Of a DNA stretch of 8,386 bases, positions 1 through 6,269 are shown piece by piece. The DNA is from a candidate division Zixibacteria bacterium DG_27 (lineage in GTDB: Bacteria > Zixibacteria > MSB-5A5 > DG-27), in the NCBI GenBank assembly GCA_001302725.1, contig LIZU01000036.1:1-8386 (forward strand), written 5' to 3'. Made by a program: the position numbers and the translations under genes. The notes below the pieces were generated by a model. The model had not been told where the DNA came from and made no database searches. It saw only the letters and a program-made list of their open reading frames with translations. Position 1 is the first letter of the stretch. Every line of letters begins with the position of its first letter.

Positions 1-1
1 C

Positions 2-1126
2 ACCTTATTCGCTCAGCAGACTGAACCGGCGGACACCACCACGGCGGCACCCGCTCCCCCGACCGAGGTGGTCGCCTTCGACACCCCCAACGACGCCGGT
101 GGTTCCATCACCATCCAGTGGGGGAAGTCGCCCGACGACGTGCCCGAAGATAGGGAGTTCGTCGGATACAGGATCCTGCGCGCGGTTCATCCCGACGGAG
201 AGTTCGAGCAAACAGCAAGCGCTCCTGCCGGCGCCCAGGAGACCTTCGATAATGAGGCCACGGACGGGGTAGAGTACATCTACAAGATCAGGGGGGTCAA
301 AGGTGAGCTCTTCTCCGATTCCGAGGCTTCCTCCCCGGCGCAGAGCAGGCAGCAGTGGTTTCACACTGGCAGGCTGAATGCTCTCATAGGTTGCCTCATA
401 ATAGGGCTGGCGATCATCTTCTTCATAAGTCGGGCAAGGGCCGGTAAGGAGCTTTACATCCGCAAGATCGCTGGTTTGGAGGCGGTGGACGAGGCCGTGG
501 GAAGAGCCACGGAGATGGGGAGAAAGATCTTCTTCATCCCCGGCATTCATGACATGGACAACATGCAGACCATTGCTGGGATTACGATCTTGGGTCGGGT
601 CGCCAAGCGCGTCGCCGAATACGACGCCATGCTGGAGGTCCCGGTCTGTCGCTCCCTGGTCATGGTAGCCTGTCGGGAGACGGTGAAAGGGGCTTATCTA
701 AATGCCGGTCGGCCGGATGCCTACAAAGAGGACGCAATTCACTACCTCACCGACGAGCAGTTCGGTTACGCCGCCGGAGTGGACGGTCTTATCGTCCGGG
801 AGAAACCGGCTACAATCTTCTACCAGGGAGCCTTCTTTGCGGAATCCCTGATCCTGGCGGAGACCGGCAACTACATCGGCGCCATCCAGATTGCGGGGAC
901 GGCGATGCCGGCACAGCTGCCCTTCTTTGTGGCCGCCTGCGATTATACCTTAATCGGGGAGGAACTGTTCGCGGCCTCAGCCTATCTTTCCAAGGAACCG
1001 AAGCTCTTGGGGAGTCTCAAGGGGCAGGATGTCGGCAAGGTTGTCATTCTTCTGGTGATCCTGATAGGTGTGATTGTGCATACTTTTGGCCTCCTAGATT
1101 TCGCTCAACTCTTCACGGTACGGTAG
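2..1126 (+). CDS. A1: FnIII / membrane helix / DUF6754-like protein, 5' end missing
   Basis: The reading frame is open from the first complete codon at position 2, so the gene starts upstream of the window and 374 residues are visible. The first residues, TLFA followed by QQ, look like the end of a signal peptide with cleavage after LFA, as in paralogues A2 and A3. A Thr/Ala/Pro-rich linker follows, then an FnIII domain at about visible residues 22-115 (core W40, a YRILR strand, and a YIYKI strand). A membrane helix lies at about 126-144 and is followed by the positive stretch SRARAGK, which places the next domain in the cytoplasm. That domain (about 150-345) carries the most conserved block of the family, including QLPFFVAACDYTLIGEEL near 303-320, and matches my memory of DUF6754. 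A last helix lies at about 347-366. The stop overlaps the B1 ribosome binding site. The reaction or ligand is unknown. A GTG at 68 lies inside the FnIII domain and is not the true start. Confidence 0.93.
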   Translation, partial: TLFAQQTEPADTTTAAPAPPTEVVAFDTPNDAGGSITIQWGKSPDDVPEDREFVGYRILRAVHPDGEFEQTASAPAGAQETFDNEATDGVEYIYKIRGVKGELFSDSEASSPAQSRQQWFHTGRLNALIGCLIIGLAIIFFISRARAGKELYIRKIAGLEAVDEAVGRATEMGRKIFFIPGIHDMDNMQTIAGITILGRVAKRVAEYDAMLEVPVCRSLVMVACRETVKGAYLNAGRPDAYKEDAIHYLTDEQFGYAAGVDGLIVREKPATIFYQGAFFAESLILAETGNYIGAIQIAGTAMPAQLPFFVAACDYTLIGEELFAASAYLSKEPKLLGSLKGQDVGKVVILLVILIGVIVHTFGLLDFAQLFTVR

Positions 1127-1133
1127 GACAGAT

Positions 1134-1787
1134 ATGCGTAGACAGATCCCGCTGCTTTTGACTGCCATTGTGGGCTTTGTTTACATCATCCAGTTTTTCA
1201 TCCCTCACAGACCCTTCAACATATTCGAGCATCTGTTCACCGATTGGTTCTTGATCATCGCCGCCTGCGCCATCTGGCTGGGGGTCTTGAACCTCTTGAA
1301 GCTCAGCTTGGAGAAAGTCTATAAGCGGGGGAAGGATTGGCCCTATTCCGTTGTCACGGTCGCGGGATTCCTGCTGATAACCATCGCCGGCTTTTTCTTC
1401 TCGGGGGGGCGTCAGTTCCAGAACCCGGGCACCCCCTTCGATTATATCTACGTGAACATATTCACGCCTCTCTCGGCGACGATGTTTGCCCTTCTGGCCT
1501 TCTTCGTAGCCTCGGCATCCTACCGCGCTTTCCGGGCCAGAACCAGAGAGGCGACTCTGCTCCTTTTGGCGGGATTTTTCGTGATGCTGGGGAGGGTCCC
1601 GGTGGGGGATCTTATAACCCAGTGGCTGCCGGTAGGGTATCGCCTCTCCAACCTGACCGACTGGATAATGAACGTCCCCCAGACCGCCGGGCAACGGGCG
1701 ATCATGATCGGGATTGCTCTGGGGATAATGTCAACCTCCCTGAGGGTGATCTTGGGGATTGAGAGAACCATCACCGGAGGGGAATAA
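1134..1787 (+). CDS. B1: six-helix integral membrane protein of the A-B-C-D cassette
   Basis: This is a 217-residue hydrophobic protein that I cannot assign to a named family. It starts at ATG 1134, 7 bp after A1 ends, with AGGA at 1125-1128 as a ribosome binding site 5 bp upstream. The N-terminus MRRQIPL is identical in B2. Predicted membrane helices lie at about 5-23, 38-55, 73-90, 109-129, 141-157 and 187-205. Blocks shared with B2 are KDWPYS (67-72), the fourth helix around ATMFALLAFFVASASYRAF (115-133), REAT (138-141), AGQRAI (185-190) and RVILG.ERT (204-212). These blocks lie in and just beside helices, which suits a structural or channel-like subunit, but no transporter signature is seen. 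Its fixed place after A and before C suggests it assembles with both. Function is unknown. Confidence 0.93.
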   Translation: MRRQIPLLLTAIVGFVYIIQFFIPHRPFNIFEHLFTDWFLIIAACAIWLGVLNLLKLSLEKVYKRGKDWPYSVVTVAGFLLITIAGFFFSGGRQFQNPGTPFDYIYVNIFTPLSATMFALLAFFVASASYRAFRARTREATLLLLAGFFVMLGRVPVGDLITQWLPVGYRLSNLTDWIMNVPQTAGQRAIMIGIALGIMSTSLRVILGIERTITGGE

Positions 1788-1810
1788 AGGGGCGCGGCGA
1801 CCAAGTTTAC

Positions 1811-1815
1811 AGGAG
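1811..1815 (+). promoter_or_regulatory. Ribosome binding site that sets the C1 start
   Basis: AGGAG lies 6 bp before the TTG at 1822. It favours that TTG over the in-frame TTG at 1759, which lies inside the end of B1. The choice also makes the C1 N-terminus line up residue for residue with C2, both reading .FFE.....IDRRVIFLF. Confidence 0.75.
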
Positions 1816-1821
1816 TCTTCT

Positions 1822-2673
1822 TTGGAGTTCTTCGAGAAATTGATGAGCATTGACCGACGGGTGATCTTCCTGTTCGTCGGAGCGGCATTGATTGTTCCCC
1901 TGTTTCTGGACATCGAACAGAAGATCGAGATTACTCCAGAGGTTCAGACCCTTTACGATGCCTTTATGGAACTTCCCCCCGGCTCCAAAGTGCTCATGAC
2001 CTTCGATTACGATCCTCCCAGCGCTCCCGAACTTCAGCCTCAGGCCATCACCGCCCTGCGCTTATGTTTCGACCGAAACTTGAAGGTGATCATAATCGGA
2101 CTGTGGCCAATGGGACCGATGCAGGCAAATTTGGCTTTGGAGACCATCTTCATCGAGAAGAAATACTTGGATAGGGAACCGATCTACGGAGTCGATTACG
2201 TCAACCTGGGTTACTCTCCCGGCAACGAGCTGGTGATCCAGAGGATGGGCTCCAGCATCCCCAGCACCTTTCCCCGGGACTTTCGGGGAACCCCGATTGA
2301 GGAGATTCCCCTGATGCAGGGGATTGTGAACTTCAGCAACCTCGATTTCATTTTGAATCTCTCCGCCGGTTACCCCGGGACGGTGGAGTGGGTGCAGTTT
2401 GCGGTCGACCGTTTCCACGCCACGATGGGAGCCTGCAACACCGCGGTCCAGGCCCCTCTGGTCTATCCTTACGTTCACACCGGGCAGCTCACCGGGCTTT
2501 CCGGAGGGATGAAGGGAGCCGCCGAGTTCGAGGTCTTGACCGGCTTTACCGGCAAGGGAACGAAGTTCATGCTCTCGCAGTCATTTGCCCATATCATTGT
2601 GGTGCTTTTCATAATAATTGGAAATATCGCCTATTTTGTCACCAGAGGCAGAGAGAAAGAGAAGATAGGCTGA
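1822..2673 (+). CDS. C1: twice-anchored membrane protein with alpha/beta outer domain
   Basis: This is a 283-residue protein with a TTG start, chosen from the ribosome binding site at 1811 and the match to C2; the frame stays open upstream, so annotation software may extend it to 1759. Arg12-Arg13 precede a membrane helix at 14-29. A second helix lies at 255-273 and is followed by the basic tail RGREKEK. Positive-inside rules put both ends in the cytoplasm and the intervening 220-residue domain outside. That domain alternates predicted strands and helices. Blocks shared with C2 are GSKVLM, YGVDYVNLGY (122-131), D.IL.L..G.PG..EW (175-190) and GG.KGAAE (228-235). The Gly-rich PG loop after a hydrophobic strand is suggestive of a Rossmann-like binding fold but matches no nucleotide-binding consensus. 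The stop overlaps the D1 start by one base (TGATG), which implies coupled translation. I do not recognise the family. Confidence 0.9.
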   Translation: MEFFEKLMSIDRRVIFLFVGAALIVPLFLDIEQKIEITPEVQTLYDAFMELPPGSKVLMTFDYDPPSAPELQPQAITALRLCFDRNLKVIIIGLWPMGPMQANLALETIFIEKKYLDREPIYGVDYVNLGYSPGNELVIQRMGSSIPSTFPRDFRGTPIEEIPLMQGIVNFSNLDFILNLSAGYPGTVEWVQFAVDRFHATMGACNTAVQAPLVYPYVHTGQLTGLSGGMKGAAEFEVLTGFTGKGTKFMLSQSFAHIIVVLFIIIGNIAYFVTRGREKEKIG

Positions 2674-3344
2674 TGGACTCGGTTTTCTCCAACACCCTTG
2701 CAGCGATTTTGACGATCGGGATTATCTCCTTCCTTTATAAGGACAACCCCCTGTACAAGTTTTGCGAATCTCTATTCATCGGGGTCTCCGCGGGATACTG
2801 GTTCGTGCAGCAATACTACGCCAACCTCCTGCCCAAACTGTTCGACAATTTGGGGATAACCAGACTGTTGGGCGCAGAGAATGTGGCTGATGGCGCCCTG
2901 CAAAATCTCTTCGTTCGCGGACAGTGGGATGAGAACCTGTTGTATCTGATCGCGGGGATTTTGGGGGTGATGATGCTTCTGAGGCTAGTCCCCCAAATCG
3001 GTTGGATGTCACGCTGGCCCATGGCGTTCATTGTCGGCTCCATCGCGGGGCTTTACTTCATCACCTACTTCCAGTCCAATGCCATGAGGCAGATGCAAAA
3101 TACTATCCTGCCTTTAAACTCCTTCAATAACCTGGTATTAATCGTAGGCACCGTCACCGGAATCATATATTTCTACTTCTCCAAGGAACACAAAGGGGCT
3201 TTCGGCGGCGCCGCCAGAGTGGGAATATACTTTTTGATGGTTACCTTCGGAGCCTCCTTCGGATACACGGTGATGTCGCGTATGTCACTTCTCATCGGCA
3301 GATTAGATTTCCTCTTCGGCACCTGGCTGGGGCTGGTGAAGTGA
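2673..3344 (+). CDS. D1: six-helix membrane protein of the cassette (short form)
   Basis: This is a 223-residue integral membrane protein of no family I recognise. The ATG at 2673 shares its A with the TGA of C1; the frame is open further upstream to about 2388, but that translation is hydrophilic, Arg-rich and out of frame inside C1, so it is not coding. Helices are predicted at about 7-22, 33-50, 89-105, 115-132, 151-169 and 183-200. Conserved with D2 are YKDNP.YKF (22-30), LR..P...W.SRW (103-115), FSKEHKG (169-175) and TFGASFGYTVM (191-201). Lys and Arg cluster in alternate loops, consistent with an outside N-terminus. D2 carries one more helix at its front. The gene closes cassette 1. Confidence 0.92.
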   Translation: MDSVFSNTLAAILTIGIISFLYKDNPLYKFCESLFIGVSAGYWFVQQYYANLLPKLFDNLGITRLLGAENVADGALQNLFVRGQWDENLLYLIAGILGVMMLLRLVPQIGWMSRWPMAFIVGSIAGLYFITYFQSNAMRQMQNTILPLNSFNNLVLIVGTVTGIIYFYFSKEHKGAFGGAARVGIYFLMVTFGASFGYTVMSRMSLLIGRLDFLFGTWLGLVK

Positions 3345-3384
3345 CCGATGATAACGGTCTGGGGTTTGTGAAAAGAGAGCTCGA

Positions 3385-3419
3385 GGTGACCGTAAGGCTG
3401 CCGTCACCAACGAAGTGAC
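3385..3419 (+). promoter_or_regulatory. Overlapping alternative hairpins in the D1-A2 linker
   Basis: In the 90-bp linker, GGTGAC (3385-3390) can pair with GTCACC (3403-3408), while GTCAC (3403-3407) can instead pair with GTGAC (3415-3419) across a 7-base loop. The two hairpins exclude each other. Stems are only 5-6 bp, and no run of T follows, so this is not an intrinsic terminator. It could be an attenuator, a protein-binding site, or chance. I see no convincing promoter in the linker. Confidence 0.25.
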
Positions 3420-3434
3420 AGCAAGACAAGCGTA

Positions 3435-4655
3435 TTGAAAGCATTCAGCCATAGCTTAATATCCTGTTGCCTATTAGGCTCAATTCTCCTAGCGACAACG
3501 GACAGTATAGCCCAGGTAGAATGTAGCGATAGTGTCCCCTCACCTCTTTTACCCCCCTCGGAAGTCATAGCTGAAGATCATCCCGGAGACGCCGGCGGCG
3601 CCATCATCGTCCGCTGGAAGCTCTCCCCCGACGAGGCCAAAAGGATCACCGGGTACGAGATACTCCGTTCCACCTCTCCCACGGGAGAGTTCTCCTCCGT
3701 CGGTTTTGCTGCCACCGGTGCTAACAGATATGTCGATGCCAATACCGAAGACTCCCTGACCTATTATTACAAAGTTGTCGCCGTAGACGTCAACAAGAAT
3801 GCCTCCGAATCGGAGCTGTCACCTCCAGCTCGTTCTTCCGCACAGTGGTTCAATTTTCATCTGTTGAACCTTCTGATCATCGGGGGATTGATCTGTGGCG
3901 CGGTGATATATTTCATTGCCCACGCCAAGAAGGGAAAGAAACTGTTCTTGAGAAGAATAGCGGGACTTGAGGCGGTAGATGAGGCCATCGGGAGGGCAAC
4001 GGAGATGGGTCGTCCCATCCTTTTCATCCCCGGCATCTTAGATATGGACGATGTCCAGACCATTGCGGGGATAACCATCCTGGGTCGAGTGGCGAAGACC
4101 ATTGCGCAGTATGAGACCAAGTTGAACGTCCCCACCTCTCGCTCCATAGTGATGTCCACCGCCATGGAGACCGTCAAGGAGGCCTATATTTCTGCTGGGC
4201 GTGCCGACGCTTATTCCGACGATTTCGTCCACTACGTCACCGACGAGCAGTTCGGGTATGTCGCCGCCGTCGATGGCATAATGGTGAGGGAAAGGCCCGC
4301 TACTTGCTTCTACATCGGGGCTTTCTTTGCGGAGTCACTCATCATGGCGGAGACCGGCAACTCCATCGGCGCCATCCAGATTGCGGGAACCGCGATGCCG
4401 GCACAGTTGCCCTTCTTTGTGGCTGCCTGCGACTACACCTTAATCGGGGAGGAACTGTTTGCGGCCTCCGCCTACCTCTCGGGAGAGCCGAAGCAACTCG
4501 GTTCGTTGAAAGGGCAGGATGTGGGAAAGATAATTGCGATGTCGGCGATAGTGATCGGGGCCGCGCTGGAAACGATTTTCGCCATAAGCGGGAGCAGCCT
4601 CTTCGGTTCCCTGGCGGAGCTTATGCACAAACTGTTCTCGATTGTCGCAGGCTAG
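3435..4655 (+). CDS. A2: FnIII / membrane helix / DUF6754-like protein, complete
   Basis: This is the only complete A gene here, 406 residues. The TTG at 3435 is the only usable start: the frame closes at TAA 3393 with no ATG or GTG between, and a start further in would remove the signal peptide. No strong ribosome binding site is seen. Residues 1-26 form a signal peptide, with likely cleavage after S-I-A. A short linker leads to an FnIII domain at about 42-130 (W61, YEILR at 74-78, YYYKV at 110-114). A helix at 143-162 and the basic AKKGKK put the DUF6754-like domain (about 168-365) in the cytoplasm; D333-YTLIGEE lies in its most conserved block. A helix at about 366-385 and an amphipathic tail end the protein. 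By eye the cytoplasmic domain is about 70% identical to A1, while the FnIII domain is much less so. Likely role: link an extracellular contact to a cytoplasmic domain. The reaction is unknown. Confidence 0.93.
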   Translation: MKAFSHSLISCCLLGSILLATTDSIAQVECSDSVPSPLLPPSEVIAEDHPGDAGGAIIVRWKLSPDEAKRITGYEILRSTSPTGEFSSVGFAATGANRYVDANTEDSLTYYYKVVAVDVNKNASESELSPPARSSAQWFNFHLLNLLIIGGLICGAVIYFIAHAKKGKKLFLRRIAGLEAVDEAIGRATEMGRPILFIPGILDMDDVQTIAGITILGRVAKTIAQYETKLNVPTSRSIVMSTAMETVKEAYISAGRADAYSDDFVHYVTDEQFGYVAAVDGIMVRERPATCFYIGAFFAESLIMAETGNSIGAIQIAGTAMPAQLPFFVAACDYTLIGEELFAASAYLSGEPKQLGSLKGQDVGKIIAMSAIVIGAALETIFAISGSSLFGSLAELMHKLFSIVAG

Positions 4656-4691
4656 CGAGGTACGAAGTAGACGAAGAGGCAATAAGACCCG

Positions 4692-5375
4692 ATGCGCAGA
4701 CAGATTCCACTGGTCATAACTTTCATTGTCGGCTCCGTGCTGATCATATCGGTCTTCATCCCTCACAAGCCCTTCGGCCGCCTGGGGGAGAATTTCTCCG
4801 TTTACTTCGATATTATCGCGGTCTTCGCATTCATACTGGGAGGTGGAAACCTACTCCGGGTTCACGGCAATCGCATCTACAGGAAGCACAAGGACTGGCC
4901 CTATTCAATGGTTACGGTGGCCGGCTTTTTGGTGATGATGATTGCCGGCCTTTTCAAAATCGGTGGCTCCCCAGGGATAACCGGGGATCTGACCGAGCCT
5001 GGGAGCATGTTCGAAGAGCTGTATATGTACGTCTTCACCCCCTTGATGGCGACCATGTTTGCGCTTCTGGCCTTTTTTGTGGCCTCTGCCTCCTACAGAG
5101 CCTTCCGGGCGAAGAATAGGGAGGCGACGATTCTCTTGCTGGCGGCGTTTGTGATTCTTCTGGGGAGAACTCCCTTCGGGGTGAAATTGACCAGCTGGCT
5201 GCCGGGTTCCTTGTCGTTTCTGGAGATCCCCAATCTCGCCACCTGGATAATGTCAGTCCCCAATATGGCCGGCCAGCGGGCGATTCTGATCGGAATCGCG
5301 CTCGGCGTCATCGCCATGGCTCTGAGGGTCATCCTCGGAGTTGAAAGAACCTATCTCGGAGCAGACAGCGATTAA
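4692..5375 (+). CDS. B2: six-helix integral membrane protein, paralogue of B1
   Basis: This 227-residue protein aligns with B1 without gaps through the first 90 residues and is roughly half identical overall by eye. It starts at ATG 4692, 36 bp after A2, with AGAGG at 4676-4680 as a distant ribosome binding site. Helices are predicted at about 5-23, 39-55, 73-89, 115-136, 146-159 and 194-215. The shared blocks are KDWPYS (67-72), ATMFALLAFFVASASYRAF (120-138), REAT (143-146), AGQRAI (193-198) and RVILGVERT (212-220). The main difference is about 10 extra residues in the loop between helices 3 and 4 (Gly/Pro/Glu-rich, about 91-112). That loop is probably outside the membrane and could give cassette-specific contact. 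Function is unknown. Confidence 0.93.
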   Translation: MRRQIPLVITFIVGSVLIISVFIPHKPFGRLGENFSVYFDIIAVFAFILGGGNLLRVHGNRIYRKHKDWPYSMVTVAGFLVMMIAGLFKIGGSPGITGDLTEPGSMFEELYMYVFTPLMATMFALLAFFVASASYRAFRAKNREATILLLAAFVILLGRTPFGVKLTSWLPGSLSFLEIPNLATWIMSVPNMAGQRAILIGIALGVIAMALRVILGVERTYLGADSD

Positions 5376-5387
5376 TCGCAACTGAAG

Positions 5388-6269
5388 ATGTCCTTTTTCG
5401 AGACCATAGCCAACATCGACCGGCGGGTGATTTTCCTTTTCATCGGCTTTGCGGTGATCATTCCGGTGCTGTTGAGCTTCTCCTGCACCGAGGAGGCCTC
5501 CCCCATAGTGCAGGCAATTTTCGATAAGATCGAGTCCCTCCCTGAAGGCTCCAAGGTATTGATGTCGTTTGACTATGGACCCTCCACCGTGCCCGAAATC
5601 CAGCCCATGATCGACGCTCTGCTGCGCCACTGCTGCGAGAAGAACCTGAGAATATACATGATGGCATTGTGGGGCACCGGTCACAATCTAATCTCAGAGA
5701 GCATGGTGGACATCATCGAGCATGAGTTTCCTCACAAAGTCTACGGTGTCGATTATGTCAACTTGGGCTACAAGGCCGGTAACCAGGGACTCATAAACGT
5801 CATCTTGACGGACATGAAAAAGATGTATACCACCGACGCTGTGGGAACCGAGATCGACGCCGTCCCGATGATGGTCGACATCCGCAATCTGAAGAGTTTT
5901 GACGTGATTCTCTCCTTAGGGGGAGGGTTCCCGGGAGTTAAGGAGTGGGTGCTTTTCGGCGGTGACCCCGGGAATGTACCTGTGGCCGGCGGTGCCACCG
6001 CGGTTTCCGCCCCCTTGCTCTATCCATATTACCCCAGACAGCTCCTGGGGCTCTTGGGCGGAATCAAGGGTGCCGCCGAATATGAATCTGCCCTGATCAA
6101 GGGATATCCCAAGTTCAAAACTCACTCTCATCCGGGCATCGATATGATGGGGCCCCAAACGGTGGCACATATCGTGATTGTGATCTTCATTGTAATCGGG
6201 AACATCACCTTCTTCGTGGCCAGGAGGAAGGAGGGCGACGAGAGAGGGGAGAGGGGCATCTTGAAATGA
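5388..6269 (+). CDS. C2: twice-anchored membrane protein, paralogue of C1
   Basis: This is a 293-residue protein starting at ATG 5388, 12 bp after B2, with only a weak GAAG just ahead; it may depend on translation of B2. It shares IDRRVIFLF (10-18) with C1, and the first helix is about 14-32. The outer domain carries YGVDYVNLGY (119-128), D.IL.LGGGFPG..EW (172-187) and GGIKGAAEYE (224-233), matching C1. The second helix (about residues 260-279) is followed by the basic tail ARRKEGDERGERG. It is about 10 residues longer than C1, mostly from an insertion before the last helix (around KFKTHSHPGIDMMG) and a longer charged tail. It has several Cys and His residues absent from C1, including a Cys-Cys pair near 83-84. 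The stop overlaps the D2 start as ATGA. No enzymatic motif is recognised. Confidence 0.93.
   Translation: MSFFETIANIDRRVIFLFIGFAVIIPVLLSFSCTEEASPIVQAIFDKIESLPEGSKVLMSFDYGPSTVPEIQPMIDALLRHCCEKNLRIYMMALWGTGHNLISESMVDIIEHEFPHKVYGVDYVNLGYKAGNQGLINVILTDMKKMYTTDAVGTEIDAVPMMVDIRNLKSFDVILSLGGGFPGVKEWVLFGGDPGNVPVAGGATAVSAPLLYPYYPRQLLGLLGGIKGAAEYESALIKGYPKFKTHSHPGIDMMGPQTVAHIVIVIFIVIGNITFFVARRKEGDERGERGILK
6251..6256 (+). promoter_or_regulatory. Ribosome binding site for D2 inside the C2 3' end
   Basis: GAGGGG lies 9 bp before ATG 6266, within the last codons of C2. Together with the ATGA overlap it fixes the longer D2 start, and hence the extra first membrane helix that D1 lacks. Confidence 0.6.

Larger units (their letters stand above)
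2..3344 (+). repeat. Tandem cassette copy 1 (A1-B1-C1-D1)
   Basis: Four genes in the order A-B-C-D, with 7 bp between A and B, 34 bp between B and C, and a one-base C/D overlap. Each product has a full-length paralogue in the same order in copy 2. The left end is cut by the window, so earlier copies may exist. Confidence 0.9.

Noticed and set aside
68..70. GTG at 68 as the start of A1
   Set aside because: It falls inside the FnIII domain, and the frame is open to the window edge with a signal-peptide end visible.
1759..1821. Upstream TTG at 1759 as the start of C1
   Set aside because: It lies inside B1, has no ribosome binding site, and adds a basic hydrophilic tail absent from C2; TTG 1822 has AGGAG at ideal spacing.
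3456..3467. L-I-S-C in A2 as a lipoprotein signal
   Set aside because: The Cys is residue 11, within rather than after the hydrophobic core, and A1 and A3 have no equivalent; a standard cleavage site follows at S-I-A.
4304..5119. A 271-codon + strand ORF spanning the A2-B2 junction
   Set aside because: It is a frame-shifted shadow of A2 and B2, Arg-rich and without domain character. The long minus-strand ORFs opposite the genes are rejected for the same reason.
5475..5486. Cys33 of C2 (S-F-S-C) as a lipidation site
   Set aside because: The -3 residue is Ser rather than Leu/Val/Ile, and C1 has no Cys there; the segment behaves as an uncleaved anchor.
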